64,000 nucleotides of DNA, from positions 1-64,000 of the forward strand of contig NZ_SSXX01000008.1 in the NCBI RefSeq assembly GCF_009469615.1, in the 5' to 3' direction. This document shows positions 42,188 through 54,226 of this stretch, piece after piece. Within the stretch, counting starts at the first letter, position 1; the number at the start of each line of letters is the position of its first letter. The stretch is from Dechloromonas sp. H13. Lineage in GTDB: Bacteria; Pseudomonadota; Gammaproteobacteria; Burkholderiales; Rhodocyclaceae. A program made the translations under genes and the position numbers. The notes under the pieces are model-generated. The model worked only from the letters and a program-made list of their open reading frames with translations. It did not search any database and was not told where the DNA came from.

Positions 42188-42472
42188 ATGACCAAGTCCG
42201 AGCTCATCGCCCGGCTGGCGGAGCGTTTTCCCCAGCTGGTGGCGAAGGATGCTGATTTCGCGGTCAAGATGATCCTCGATGCGATGTCCGAAGCGCTGGT
42301 GCGCGGGGATCGCATCGAGATTCGCGGATTCGGCAGCTTTGCGCTCAACTACCGGCCGCCGCGCACCGGCCGCAACCCCAAGTCGGGGGAAAAGGTCAGT
42401 GTGCCGTCCAAGTGGGTTCCCCACTTCAAGGCCGGGAAAGAACTGCGCGAACGGGTCGATCAGTCGATCTGA
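42188..42472 (+). CDS. ihfB: Integration host factor subunit beta
   Basis: 94 residues of the HU/IHF family. [15 protein letters not shown] at the N-terminus, then [24 protein letters not shown], the beta-arm region with its intercalating Pro, and [19 protein letters not shown]-beta, with IHF-alpha from another locus, bends DNA. The distance of 11 bases from rpsA is the conserved rpsA-ihfB linkage. A strong terminator follows. Confidence 0.95.
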   Translation: MTKSELIARLAERFPQLVAKDADFAVKMILDAMSEALVRGDRIEIRGFGSFALNYRPPRTGRNPKSGEKVSVPSKWVPHFKAGKELRERVDQSI

Positions 42473-42501
42473 CGCCGGTTCAGGCGCATTGTGGTAGATT
42501 C

Positions 42502-42532
42502 GGGGCAGTGAATTTCACTGCCCCTTTTTCTT
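42502..42532 (+). terminator. Rho-independent terminator after ihfB
   Basis: A near-perfect hairpin, GGGGCAGTGAA (42502-42512) pairing with TTCACTGCCCC (42514-42524), is followed at once by TTTTTC and TT. It closes the aroA-cmk/rpsA/ihfB unit. It ends a few bases before lapA, so lapA-lapB needs read-through or a promoter overlapping the hairpin. Confidence 0.9.
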
Positions 42533-42539
42533 GGATGTC

Positions 42540-42824
42540 ATGACCGCATTGACCTGGGCCGTCAGGCTCATCATCTTTTCGTTTCTGCTGCTGTTTGCCT
42601 TGCGCAACACGCAGCCGGCGATGTTGCGCTTCATACTGGATTACGCTTGGGAAGCGCCGCTGGTGATCATTCTTCTGGCATTTTTCTGCGGCGGTGCCAT
42701 TCTCGGCGCGTTGTCGCTGGTCGGTGTCATCTACCGCCAGAGGCGTGAAATCGCGCGCCTCAAGCGCCAGGCGGCGAAGCCCGCTTTGCCTCCGACACCC
42801 GCCGAGCCGCCACCGCTGGCATGA
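42540..42824 (+). CDS. lapA: Lipopolysaccharide assembly protein A (DUF1049)
   Basis: 94 residues. Two membrane helices (about 8-25 and 38-65) are followed by a short basic cytoplasmic segment and a Pro-rich end. ATG 42540 gives MTALTWAVRLIIFSFLLLFA; the RNTQPAMLRF sequence between helices is typical of LapA. LapA acts with LapB in tuning LPS synthesis through LpxC proteolysis by FtsH in E. coli. It overlaps lapB by ATGA. Confidence 0.85.
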   Translation: MTALTWAVRLIIFSFLLLFALRNTQPAMLRFILDYAWEAPLVIILLAFFCGGAILGALSLVGVIYRQRREIARLKRQAAKPALPPTPAEPPPLA

Positions 42825-43993
42825 ACGAACTTTTCGAATACTGGCAACTGTTGCTGATCCCGTTGTTCTTCGGGCTCGGCTGGGCTGCCGCGCGTGTCGA
42901 CATGCGGCAGGTGGTCCATGAATCGCGCGCCTTGCCGCGCTCCTATTTTCAGGGGCTCAACTTCTTGCTCAACGAGCAGCCGGACAAGGCCATCGACTCC
43001 TTTCTCGAAGTGGCGAAGGTCGATTCGCAGACGGTCGAGCTGCACTTCGCGCTCGGCAACCTGTTTCGCCGGCGTGGCGAGACCGACCGCGCCATCCGCA
43101 TGCACCAGAATCTCATCGACCGCCCCGATCTGGACGACGGCGTTCGCCTGCACGCCCTCTCCGAACTGGGGCAGGATTTCCTGAAATCCGGCCTGCTCGA
43201 CCGCGCCGAGGAAATTTTCAACAAGCTGGTCGGCACTGCTCTCGAAGACGAAGCCAAGCGCAATCTGCTGGAGATTTACCAGGTCGAAAAGGAATGGCAG
43301 AAGGCGATCGAACTGGCCCGCGAACTGCCGGATGTCGCTTCGCAGCAGGAGGTCGCCGAGTTTTACTGCGAACTGGCCGCCGGCGAGATCATGCGCTCGC
43401 GCCCGGACAGCGCACGCGTTCATCTTGAAGCGGCCATGCAGCAAAACCGCAAGTGCGTGCGGGCCAGCTTGTTGCAGGGCGATCTGTTGCTGCAGGAAGG
43501 CAATCTGCCGGGTGCCATCGAGGCATGGCAGCGTATCGAACAGCAGGACCCGGCCTACCTGGCGCTGGTTGCCCAGCGCCTGCTGGAAACCTACCGCAAG
43601 CTGGCGCAGCGCGACGAAGGCATTGCCCTGCTGCGCGGCTATCTCGAACGTTATCCCTCGCTTGATCTTCTCGATGTCGTCTATCAGCTGATCCTCGAAG
43701 GCGAGGGCAACGAGGCGGCCTATCGCCTGGTCCGCGATGAACTGCAGCGCAACCCGACGCTGCTCGGGCTGGAAAAACTGATGAGCGCCCGTCTGCCGCT
43801 CGCCGCACCGGAAATCAGGCCGGATGTGGAACTGGCGAAAACCATTATCCAAGGCTACACCAAGCGCCTGTCGCGCTATCGGTGCGATAATTGCGGTTTC
43901 AAGGCGCGCCAGTTCTATTGGCGCTGCCCGGCCTGCGGCGGCTGGGAAACCTATCCGCCGCGCCGCAGCGAAGAATTCGATCAAACCTTGTAG
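42821..43993 (+). CDS. lapB: Lipopolysaccharide assembly protein B (YciM)
   Basis: 390 residues. The N-terminal membrane helix (LLLIPLFFGLGWAAARVDMR) is followed by TPR repeats over about residues 45-335, including FALGNLFRRRGETDRAIR and ALSELGQDFLKSGLLDRAEE. A C-terminal rubredoxin-like zinc site has CDNC and CPAC. In E. coli this protein adapts LpxC to FtsH and restrains LPS synthesis. Length and domain order match the family. It is followed within nine bases by ugd. Confidence 0.95.
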   Translation: MNELFEYWQLLLIPLFFGLGWAAARVDMRQVVHESRALPRSYFQGLNFLLNEQPDKAIDSFLEVAKVDSQTVELHFALGNLFRRRGETDRAIRMHQNLIDRPDLDDGVRLHALSELGQDFLKSGLLDRAEEIFNKLVGTALEDEAKRNLLEIYQVEKEWQKAIELARELPDVASQQEVAEFYCELAAGEIMRSRPDSARVHLEAAMQQNRKCVRASLLQGDLLLQEGNLPGAIEAWQRIEQQDPAYLALVAQRLLETYRKLAQRDEGIALLRGYLERYPSLDLLDVVYQLILEGEGNEAAYRLVRDELQRNPTLLGLEKLMSARLPLAAPEIRPDVELAKTIIQGYTKRLSRYRCDNCGFKARQFYWRCPACGGWETYPPRRSEEFDQTL

Positions 43994-44002
43994 GAAATAC
44001 TC

Positions 44003-45322
44003 ATGAAAATTACCGTTGTCGGTACCGGCTACGTCGGTCTGGTCAGTGGCACCTGTCTGGCGGAAGTGGGCAACGATGTCCTCTGTCTGGACGTCGATCC
44101 CGAGAAGATCCGCATTCTTGAAGAAGGCGGCATTCCCATCTACGAACCGGGCCTGCAGGAAATGGTCCGGCGCAACGTCGCCGCCGGCCGGCTGCATTTC
44201 ACGACCGACATCGAAAGAGCCGTCCAGCACGGCACCATCCAGTTCATCGCCGTCGGCACCCCGCCTGACGAAGATGGTTCGGCCGACCTGCAATACGTCC
44301 TCGCCGCCGCCCGCAACATCGGCCGCCTGATGACCGACTACAAGGTCATCGTCGACAAGAGCACCGTCCCGGTCGGAACAGCCGCCAAGGTCAAGGCCGC
44401 CGTCGCCGAAGAACTTGCGAAGCGTGGCATCGACACACCCTACAGCGTCGTTTCCAACCCCGAGTTCCTCAAGGAAGGCGCCGCCGTCGAGGACTTCATG
44501 CGTCCCGACCGCATCGTCGTCGGTGCCGAGGACGAGCAGGCCATCCACCTGATGCGCGCGCTCTACGCCCCGTTCCAGCGCAATCACGAACGCCTGATCA
44601 TCACCGACGTCAAGAGCGCCGAACTGACCAAGTACGCCGCCAACGCCATGCTGGCCACCCGTATCAGCTTCATGAACGAACTCGCCAACCTGGCCGAAGT
44701 GCTCGGCGCCGACATCGAAATGGTTCGCCAGGGTATCGGCTCCGATCCGCGCATCGGCTACCACTTCCTCTACCCGGGCTGCGGCTACGGTGGTTCCTGC
44801 TTCCCGAAGGACGTCAAGGCGCTGATCAAGACCGCCGCCGACGACGCCGGTATCACCCTCAAGGTGCTGACCGCCGTCGAGGAAGCGAATGATGCCCAGA
44901 AGCACATCCTGACCGGGAAGCTCAAGGCCCGCTTCGGCGACCTCAAGGGCAAGCACTTCGCCCTCTGGGGTCTGGCCTTCAAGCCCAATACCGATGATAT
45001 GCGCGATGCCCCGAGCCGGGAACTGATCGCCGACCTCTTCGCCGCCGGTGCTACTGTCACTGCCTACGACCCGGTCGCCATGCACGAGACGCAGCGCATC
45101 TTCCGCGACGAGCCGCGCCTGAAGTATGCCGAGAACCCGATGGGGGCGCTCGACAATGCCGATGCCCTGGTGATTGCCACTGAGTGGAAAGAGTTCCGCA
45201 GCCCGGATTTCGAAGCGATCAAGCAGACCTTGAAGAACCCGGTGATCTTCGACGGCCGCAACCTCTACGATCCGAAGTTCGTGCGTAGCCTCGGTATCGA
45301 ATACTTCGCCATCGGGCGCTGA
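44003..45322 (+). CDS. ugd: UDP-glucose 6-dehydrogenase
   Basis: 439 residues. It oxidises UDP-glucose to UDP-glucuronate for surface glycans or Ara4N. Motifs are [45 protein letters not shown] and the nucleophile Cys266 in [13 protein letters not shown]. The gene is GC-rich like the core genome, unlike wecC. It sits between lapB and the heptose genes, the usual beta-proteobacterial arrangement as I recall it. Confidence 0.96.
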   Translation: MKITVVGTGYVGLVSGTCLAEVGNDVLCLDVDPEKIRILEEGGIPIYEPGLQEMVRRNVAAGRLHFTTDIERAVQHGTIQFIAVGTPPDEDGSADLQYVLAAARNIGRLMTDYKVIVDKSTVPVGTAAKVKAAVAEELAKRGIDTPYSVVSNPEFLKEGAAVEDFMRPDRIVVGAEDEQAIHLMRALYAPFQRNHERLIITDVKSAELTKYAANAMLATRISFMNELANLAEVLGADIEMVRQGIGSDPRIGYHFLYPGCGYGGSCFPKDVKALIKTAADDAGITLKVLTAVEEANDAQKHILTGKLKARFGDLKGKHFALWGLAFKPNTDDMRDAPSRELIADLFAAGATVTAYDPVAMHETQRIFRDEPRLKYAENPMGALDNADALVIATEWKEFRSPDFEAIKQTLKNPVIFDGRNLYDPKFVRSLGIEYFAIGR

Positions 45323-45326
45323 GCGC

Positions 45327-46253
45327 ATGCTGGACAAGGTCAGGAACGTGCGCCTGCTGGTGGTCGGCGACGTCATGCTCGATCGCTACTGGTTTGGCGA
45401 GGTAAGCCGGATTTCGCCGGAGGCGCCAGTGCCGGTGGTCAAGGTCGAGCGCCAGGAAGAGCGCCTGGGTGGTGCCGCCAACGTGGCGCGCAATGCCGCT
45501 TCGCTGGGCGCCGTGTCGGCCTTGCTCTCGGTCGTCGGCGACGACGAGGCGGGGCGGATGCTCGGCCGCTTGCTCGAAGACGGGCAAATCGATGCCAGCC
45601 TGCATGTCGACCGCGACATCGATACCATCGTCAAGCTGCGCGTGATCGGCCGCCAGCAACAGCTGTTGCGCATCGATTTCGAGACGCCGCCATCGCACGA
45701 AATCCTGCAGGCCAAGCTCGCCGATTTCGAGAGTCGCGTCGCCCAGGCCGATGTCGTCATCCTTTCCGACTATGGCAAGGGCGGCTTGACGCATATTTCT
45801 GAAATGATCCGCATCGCCCGCGCCCAAGACAAACTGGTTCTGGTCGACCCTAAGGGCGATGAATGGGGCAAGTATGCCGGGGCGACGGTGATCACGCCGA
45901 ACCGCTCCGAGCTACGCGAAGTGGTCGGCCGCTGGTCATCGGAGGACGAACTGCTCGCCAAGGCGCAGAAATTGCGCAGCGAACTCGGACTCGAAGCCCT
46001 GCTCGTGACACGCAGCGAGGAAGGCATGACCCTTTTTGCCGACGACGGTATTCATCACCAGCCGGCGCAGGCCCGCGAAGTCTTCGATGTCTCCGGTGCC
46101 GGCGATACAGTGATCGCCACGCTCGCCGTCATGCTCGCCGCCGGTGCCGACTGGGCCGAAGCCATCCGCGTCGCCAACGTCGCCGCCGGCATCGTCGTCG
46201 GCAAATTGGGTACCGCCGTCGTTACCCGCGAAGAACTCGCCGCTGCCCTGTAA
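45327..46253 (+). CDS. rfaE1: D-glycero-beta-D-manno-heptose-7-phosphate kinase
   Basis: PfkB-family kinase, 308 residues. It phosphorylates heptose-7-phosphate at C1 for ADP-heptose synthesis (LPS inner core). Features are VVGDVMLDRYWFGEVSRISP near the N-terminus, GGAANVARNAASLGA, and the C-terminal anion-hole motif DVSGAGDTVIA. There is no C-terminal adenylyltransferase domain as in E. coli HldE, so that step needs a separate gene, which is not in the window. It is four bases after ugd and nine before hldD. Confidence 0.93.
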   Translation: MLDKVRNVRLLVVGDVMLDRYWFGEVSRISPEAPVPVVKVERQEERLGGAANVARNAASLGAVSALLSVVGDDEAGRMLGRLLEDGQIDASLHVDRDIDTIVKLRVIGRQQQLLRIDFETPPSHEILQAKLADFESRVAQADVVILSDYGKGGLTHISEMIRIARAQDKLVLVDPKGDEWGKYAGATVITPNRSELREVVGRWSSEDELLAKAQKLRSELGLEALLVTRSEEGMTLFADDGIHHQPAQAREVFDVSGAGDTVIATLAVMLAAGADWAEAIRVANVAAGIVVGKLGTAVVTREELAAAL

Positions 46254-46262
46254 GGAATAGCC

Positions 46263-47261
46263 ATGTACATCGTCGTCACCGGCGCCGCCGGATTTATCGG
46301 TTCCAACATCGTCAAGGCCCTGAACGAGCGCGGGGTGAGGAACATCATCGCCGTCGACAACCTGACCAAGGCCGACAAGTTCCGCAACCTGATCGACTGC
46401 GACATCGTCGATTACCTCGACAAGCGCGATTTCATCGAGCGCATCCAGGCCGGCCACTTCGACGGCGAGATCGATGCCATCTTTCATGAAGGTGCCTGCT
46501 CCGACACCATGGAGAGCGATGGCCACTACATGATGGAGAACAACTATCGCTATTCGATGATCCTGCTCGACTGGTGCCTCGACCAGGACGTCCAGTTCCT
46601 CTACGCCTCGTCGGCAGCGACCTACGGCGGCAGCAGCGTCTTCAAGGAAGAGCGCCAGTACGAAGGGCCGCTCAATGTTTACGGCTACTCCAAGTTCCTG
46701 TTCGACCAGATCGTCCGCCAGCGCCTGGCGCAGAATCCGTCGTCGCAGATCGTCGGCTTCCGCTACTTCAATGTCTATGGTCCGCGCGAAACGCACAAGG
46801 GGCGCATGGCCTCGGTCGCCTTCCACAACTTCAACCAGTTCCGCGCCGAGGGCAAGGTCAAGCTGTTCGAGGGTTCGCACGGCTATCCGGATGGCAGCCA
46901 GCAACGGGATTTCGTTTTCGTCGGCGATGTTGCCAAGGTCAATCTCTTCTTCCTCGACCATCCCGAAAAATCCGGCATCTTCAACCTCGGTTCCGGCCGG
47001 GCGCAGAGTTTCAACGATGTCGCGGTTGCTGCGGTCAACGGCTGTAGAAGGGCAAAAAACGAAGCGCCGCTGACGCTGGAAGAATTGCGGGCACAGGGTT
47101 TGCTCGAATATATCGCCTTCCCCGAGGCACTGAAGGGCAAGTACCAGGCATTCACTCAGGGTGATCTGACCAAACTGCGTGCGGCTGGCTACGATGCGCC
47201 GATGGCGACGGTCGAGGAGGGCGTCTCCCAATACATCGAGTGGCTCCATAAAAATGTATAA
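46263..47261 (+). CDS. hldD: ADP-L-glycero-D-manno-heptose 6-epimerase
   Basis: Extended SDR, 332 residues, with [54 protein letters not shown] (Tyr-x3-Lys) and [19 protein letters not shown]. The NADP-dependent enzyme epimerises the ADP-heptose made from the kinase product. The cysM start lies inside its last codons (eight-base overlap). Confidence 0.95.
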   Translation: MYIVVTGAAGFIGSNIVKALNERGVRNIIAVDNLTKADKFRNLIDCDIVDYLDKRDFIERIQAGHFDGEIDAIFHEGACSDTMESDGHYMMENNYRYSMILLDWCLDQDVQFLYASSAATYGGSSVFKEERQYEGPLNVYGYSKFLFDQIVRQRLAQNPSSQIVGFRYFNVYGPRETHKGRMASVAFHNFNQFRAEGKVKLFEGSHGYPDGSQQRDFVFVGDVAKVNLFFLDHPEKSGIFNLGSGRAQSFNDVAVAAVNGCRRAKNEAPLTLEELRAQGLLEYIAFPEALKGKYQAFTQGDLTKLRAAGYDAPMATVEEGVSQYIEWLHKNV

Positions 47262-48153
47262 AACCCTGCAGGATTTTGTCGGAAACACGCCGCTGGTGCG
47301 GCTGGTGCGCATCCCCGGCGCCGAAAACGAAAAACGCGGCAACGTCATCCTTGCCAAGCTGGAAGGCAACAACCCGGCCGGTTCGGTCAAGGACCGCCCG
47401 GCGCTGTCGATGATCGTCCATGCCGAAGCGCGCGGCGACATCAAGCCCGGCGACACGCTGATCGAGGCGACCTCCGGCAACACCGGTATCGCGCTGGCCA
47501 TGGCGGCGGCCATGAAGGGCTACCGGATGATCCTGGTCATGCCGGAAAATCAGAGCATCGAACGCCGGCAAACGATGCGCGCCTTCGGCGCCGAACTGGT
47601 GCTGACACCCAAGGATGGCGGCATGGAACTGTGCCGTGATGTCGCCGAGAAAATGCGCGACGAAGGCAAGGGCATCATCCTCGATCAGTTCGCCAACCCG
47701 GACAACCCGCTCGCCCACCTCGAAGGCACCGGCCCGGAAATCTGGCGCGACACCGAAGGCAAGATCACCCATTTTGTCTCCAGTATGGGCACGACCGGTA
47801 CCATCATGGGCACCTCGGCCTTTCTCAAGACACAGAACCCGGCGATCCAGATCGTCGGCTGCCAGCCGGAAGAGGGCAGCCAGATCCCCGGCATCCGCAA
47901 GTGGCCGGAAGCCTACCTGCCGAAAATTTTCGACCGCAGCCGGGTCGACCGCGTCGAGAACGTCAGCCAGGCCGATGCCGAGGCGATGACGCGGCGGCTG
48001 GCCATGGAAGAGGGCATCTTCGCTGGCATCTCCTCGGGAGGCGCACTGGTCGTGGCCCTGCGCCTGTCACAGGAACTGGAAAACGCAGTCATCGTCACCA
48101 TCGTCTGCGATCGCGGCGACCGTTATCTGTCGACGGGCGTTTTCCCGGCATGA
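47254..48153 (+). CDS. cysM: Cysteine synthase B
   Basis: 299 residues, fold type II PLP enzyme that makes cysteine from O-acetylserine and sulfide or thiosulfate. The start [17 protein letters not shown] overlaps hldD. The PLP lysine is Lys46 in [29 protein letters not shown] and [12 protein letters not shown] bind the cofactor phosphate. The [13 protein letters not shown] loop (with Arg residues rather than the CysK form) supports CysM over CysK. Confidence 0.92.
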   Translation: MYKTLQDFVGNTPLVRLVRIPGAENEKRGNVILAKLEGNNPAGSVKDRPALSMIVHAEARGDIKPGDTLIEATSGNTGIALAMAAAMKGYRMILVMPENQSIERRQTMRAFGAELVLTPKDGGMELCRDVAEKMRDEGKGIILDQFANPDNPLAHLEGTGPEIWRDTEGKITHFVSSMGTTGTIMGTSAFLKTQNPAIQIVGCQPEEGSQIPGIRKWPEAYLPKIFDRSRVDRVENVSQADAEAMTRRLAMEEGIFAGISSGGALVVALRLSQELENAVIVTIVCDRGDRYLSTGVFPA

Positions 48154-48935
48154 AACCGGTACTGGTCTTCGATATTGAGACGATTCCCGATATCGCCGGC
48201 CTGCGCCGCCTGAACGACCTGCCGGGCGAGCTTTCCGATGGAGAAGTCGCCGAACTCGCCTTCCAGCAACGGCGGGCCAGGACCGGCAACGACTTCCTGC
48301 AGTTGCACCTGCAGCGTGTCGTCACCATCTCCTGCGTTCTGCGCACCAGCGAGGGCCTCAATGTCTGGTCACTGTCCGAGCCCGATCTTGGCGAAGGTGC
48401 CATCATCCAGCGCTTTTTTGACGGCATCGAGAAATTCACGCCGCAGATCGTCTCGTGGAACGGCAGCGGTTTCGACCTGCCGGTACTGCACTATCGCGGC
48501 ATGCTGCATGGCGTCGCGGCGCCGCGCTACTGGGATATGGGCGATGGCGACTACGCTGATTCCCGCGACTTCAAGTGGAACAATTACATCAGTCGTTACC
48601 ACACCCGTCACCTCGACCTGATGGACTTGCTGGCGCTCTATAATGCCCGCGCCAATGCGCCGCTCGACGACCTGGCCAAGCTCTTCGGCTTTCCCGGCAA
48701 GCTCGGCATGGACGGAGGCAAGGTCTGGGAAGCCTGGCAGGCCGGCCAGAGCGCCGAAATTCGCGACTACTGCGAAACCGACGTCATCAACACCTACCTG
48801 GTTTACAACCGCTTCCGCCGCCTGCGCGGCGAACTGACGGCAGAAGAAGAGGTGGCCGAAGCCGGGTTCGTCAAGGCGCAGCTCGCCAGGATAGGCGCGC
48901 CGCACTGGCAAGAGTTTATCGCTGCCTGGGGCTGA
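48150..48935 (+). CDS. 3'-5' exonuclease of the predicted polymerase-B-like family
   Basis: 261 residues, a DnaQ-like DEDD fold. Exo I is VFDIETIPD at residues 5-13, Exo II is SWNGSGFDLPVLHYR, and the third motif is YCETDVINTYLVYNRF. The family (DNA_pol_B_exo2 type) is sometimes annotated as 'predicted polysaccharide polymerase exonuclease'; a nucleic acid substrate is far more likely. The start overlaps cysM by ATGA. The physiological role is unknown to me. Confidence 0.85.
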   Translation: MKPVLVFDIETIPDIAGLRRLNDLPGELSDGEVAELAFQQRRARTGNDFLQLHLQRVVTISCVLRTSEGLNVWSLSEPDLGEGAIIQRFFDGIEKFTPQIVSWNGSGFDLPVLHYRGMLHGVAAPRYWDMGDGDYADSRDFKWNNYISRYHTRHLDLMDLLALYNARANAPLDDLAKLFGFPGKLGMDGGKVWEAWQAGQSAEIRDYCETDVINTYLVYNRFRRLRGELTAEEEVAEAGFVKAQLARIGAPHWQEFIAAWG

Positions 48936-48959
48936 CTCCCGGTAGCACGGCGTTATAAT
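48932..48959 (+). promoter_or_regulatory. Probable sigma-70 promoter of ppa
   Basis: A perfect -10 TATAAT at 48954-48959 with CTGACT at 48932-48937 as -35 (16-base spacing), 37 bases before the ppa ATG. AGAGAG at 48984-48989 is the likely ribosome site. Confidence 0.65.
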
Positions 48960-48996
48960 CACCAGTTCTCAAACCACATACTGCAGAGAGACAACG

Positions 48997-49545
48997 ATGG
49001 CCCTTAACAACGTTCCTTCCGGCAAGTCCCTTCCCGACGATTTCAACGTCATCATCGAGATTTCCGCGCATTCCGAGCCGGTCAAGTATGAAGTCGACAA
49101 GGAAAGCGGCGCGATTTTCGTCGATCGCTTCATGTCCACCTCGATGCACTATCCCTGCAACTACGGCTACATCCCGCACACCATCGCCGGCGACGGCGAT
49201 CCGGTCGACGTGCTGGTCGTTGCACCGTTCTCCCTGCCGCCCGGCGTCGTCGTCCGCTGCCGCCCGCTCGGCCAGTTGTCGATGACCGACGAAGGCGGTG
49301 ACGATGCCAAGCTGCTGGCGGTGCCGGTCGACAAGCTGACCCCGCTGTACAAGGACGTCAAGTCCTTCGAAGACATGCCGGAATTGCTGCGCAAGCAGAT
49401 TGCCCACTTCTTCGAGCGCTACAAGGATCTCGAACCGGGCAAGTGGGTCAAGGTCAACGGCTGGGAAGGCATCGACGCCGCCAGGAATGAAATCATAACC
49501 GGCATCCAGCGTTTCAACGACGCCAAGGACAAGCCGAACTACTAA
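48997..49545 (+). CDS. ppa: Inorganic pyrophosphatase (family I)
   Basis: 182 residues. It hydrolyses pyrophosphate and pulls biosynthetic reactions forward. The signature DGDPVDVLV carries metal-binding Asp residues. [10 protein letters not shown] and the [17 protein letters not shown] end are typical of bacterial soluble hexameric enzymes. Its own promoter precedes it, and nadE follows after six bases; the NadE reaction releases pyrophosphate. Confidence 0.97.
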   Translation: MALNNVPSGKSLPDDFNVIIEISAHSEPVKYEVDKESGAIFVDRFMSTSMHYPCNYGYIPHTIAGDGDPVDVLVVAPFSLPPGVVVRCRPLGQLSMTDEGGDDAKLLAVPVDKLTPLYKDVKSFEDMPELLRKQIAHFFERYKDLEPGKWVKVNGWEGIDAARNEIITGIQRFNDAKDKPNY

Positions 49546-49551
49546 TCTGTC

Positions 49552-51523
<1,972 letters not shown>

Positions 51524-51539
51524 CCCGGAGGAGATCGCC

Positions 51540-51896
51540 ATGGACGACGGCCAGGAAAACTTCGATATTCCCGCCCTCAGGGCCAAGCTACTCGAATTGC
51601 TCGGGCCGCAGTCCGACATCTATCCGGTTCAGATCGAGCAGCAGTTCCCGCGCATTCTCGAGCAGGTCGTCGGGTTGTGGGGGAAGGCCGGGCTGGATGC
51701 CTACCTGGCCGATCTGATGGTCACCAAGCGTCCAGGGCGTAAGGGCTTTCCGCACGATGTGGCGCTGGAAATCTTCCGTCTTGCCACGACCCATGGCGCG
51801 CTCGGGTTGACCCCGAACAACTCGCCGGGAACGGCGTGGGACTGGGTCGACGACCCCGAGCTCTTCAAGCGCGAATTCATGAATCGGCAGGAATGA
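51540..51896 (+). CDS. Uncharacterised conserved-looking 118-residue protein
   Basis: Not recognised. It is an acidic, mostly helical protein without signal peptide or membrane helix, start ATG behind GGAGGAG. Noticeable stretches are FDIPALRAKLLELLGPQSDIYP, split by helix breaks, DLMVTKRPGRKGFPHDVALEIFRLA and the Trp-rich GTAWDWVDD. Coding is supported by the ribosome site, GC-rich third positions like its neighbours and tight spacing after glnB (16 bases). Position suggests a link to nitrogen control, but nothing in the sequence proves one. Confidence 0.75.
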   Translation: MDDGQENFDIPALRAKLLELLGPQSDIYPVQIEQQFPRILEQVVGLWGKAGLDAYLADLMVTKRPGRKGFPHDVALEIFRLATTHGALGLTPNNSPGTAWDWVDDPELFKREFMNRQE

Positions 51897-51915
51897 TACT
51901 GCAGGGCGTCGTCGC

Positions 51916-52470
51916 TCAGCGCGCGGTGCCCGATTTCCGTTGGGCGCGCAACAGCACGACGACCGCGCCCTCGCCGCCGTCCTGCGGTTTGGCCTGGCAG
52001 TAGGCCAGAATTTCATCCCGCTGCATCAGCCAGCCGCGTACCAGGCGGCGCAACACGGCCTGCTTTCCGGGCGACCCCAGCCCCTTGCCGTGAACGATGC
52101 GCACGCAGCGCACCCCGTGCTTCAGCGACCCGGCAAGAAAGGTGGCGAGCAGGGCGCGCGCCTCCTCGCGGTTCAGGCCGTGCAGGTCGATTTCGTCCTG
52201 GATGACCCAGCGACCGCGCCGCAGGTCGCGCAGGACGCCGTGCGCCAGTCCCGGACGCAGGAAGGTCGGTTCATCGCCGCCTTCCAGGCGGTCCTGCAAG
52301 GTGAGGGGGCCGTGCAGGCTTTCGTGCAACGCCGCCTGCTCGTCGGCCAGATGTTGCAGGGGACGCGGCGGCGGCATCGGGCCGCCGAGATGCACGCGCC
52401 CCGATGCCGGCAGTGGCCTGGCATCCGCCACTGCCGCCCGAAAGGCTGCAAGATCGTCCGCGTCGCTCAC
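51916..52470 (-). CDS. Smr-domain protein
   Basis: 184 residues. The C-terminal Smr domain (about 88-175) shows DEIDLHGLNREEARALLATFL and VRIVHGKGLGSPGKQAVL, with the characteristic HGKG; the N-terminal half is Pro/Arg-rich and probably disordered. Free-standing Smr proteins of this kind (YdaL/SmrA-like) are considered endonucleases or RNA-binding factors. It follows trxB by six bases on the same strand. Confidence 0.9.
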   Translation of the reverse strand: MSDADDLAAFRAAVADARPLPASGRVHLGGPMPPPRPLQHLADEQAALHESLHGPLTLQDRLEGGDEPTFLRPGLAHGVLRDLRRGRWVIQDEIDLHGLNREEARALLATFLAGSLKHGVRCVRIVHGKGLGSPGKQAVLRRLVRGWLMQRDEILAYCQAKPQDGGEGAVVVLLRAQRKSGTAR

Positions 52471-52476
52471 GCCGCC

Positions 52477-53463
<987 letters not shown>

Positions 53464-53503
53464 TTATAGCCTTCAACCACCGCCCGTTTTTTTGCCCTTG
53501 TCC

Positions 53504-53530
53504 TTGAAATTTGCGAATTGAGTTTATAAT
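53504..53530 (+). promoter_or_regulatory. Probable promoter of the Crp-type regulator
   Basis: TATAAT at 53525-53530 with TTGAAA at 53504-53509. Spacing is 15 bases, short but tolerable, and a shifted CTTGAA would give 16. It lies 31 bases before the chosen ATG in the divergent trxB gap. Confidence 0.5.
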
Positions 53531-53561
53531 CGGCGCGCAACTCCATGAAGGGAAATGCTTT

Positions 53562-54224
53562 ATGTCCTCCTCAAATGTCGGCCTGAGTCTGGTTGTCCTG
53601 CGCAATGTACCGCTGTTTTCGGGCCTGGACGAAACCGAGCTCGATCGCTTGTCGCGCGTGGCCGGGCGCCGGCGTGCCGGGCGGGGCGAACAGGTCGTGC
53701 GTGCCGGCGAAAGCGCCGACGCGCTGCTCGTCCTGCTGACCGGCCGCGCCAAGGTGACCAACTTTGACGAGGAAGGGCGCGAGATCATTCTCGCCTGGCT
53801 CGGGCCGGGTGAATTCTTCGGTGAAATGGGCCTGATCGATGGTAGCCCGCGTTCGGCCAGCGTCGTGGCGGTCGAGAACTGCGAACTGCTGACCATCGGC
53901 AAGACTGAGTTCCAGCGTTGCATGCAGGACAATTTCCAGGTGGCGCTCAAGCTGATGCAGATTCTGGTGCGCCGCCTGCGCGAGGCCGACCGCAATATCG
54001 AAAGCCTGGCGCTGCTCGACGTCTATGGCCGTGTCGCCCGCTTGCTGCTCGATCTCTCCGAGGAACAGGGGGGCAAGCGCATGGTCAAGCAGAAGATCTC
54101 CAAACAGGACATGGCGCGCATGATCGGCGCGTCGCGCGAAATGGTCAGCAAGGTGATGCGTGACCTTGAGGTTGGTGGCTACATCATCAGCGAAGGCGAT
54201 CACATCACGATCACCGGGGCCTGA
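53562..54224 (+). CDS. Crp/Fnr-family transcription regulator (Crp-like)
   Basis: 220 residues. The cyclic-nucleotide-binding beta-roll (about 15-130) contains [39 protein letters not shown] and a long dimer helix. The winged helix-turn-helix includes [26 protein letters not shown] 53562 follows AGGGAAATG and is preferred to an upstream start that overlaps the promoter. It lacks the N-terminal cysteine cluster of FNR, and the roll has the Phe-Gly-Glu and Arg-Ser phosphate-binding pattern, so a cAMP-type or orphan regulator is more likely than an oxygen sensor. Confidence 0.88.
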   Translation: MSSSNVGLSLVVLRNVPLFSGLDETELDRLSRVAGRRRAGRGEQVVRAGESADALLVLLTGRAKVTNFDEEGREIILAWLGPGEFFGEMGLIDGSPRSASVVAVENCELLTIGKTEFQRCMQDNFQVALKLMQILVRRLREADRNIESLALLDVYGRVARLLLDLSEEQGGKRMVKQKISKQDMARMIGASREMVSKVMRDLEVGGYIISEGDHITITGA

Positions 54225-54226
54225 GG

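Noticed and set aside
53562..54224. FNR-type oxygen sensor
   Set aside because: The N-terminal cysteine cluster for the iron-sulfur centre is missing; only isolated cysteines occur.
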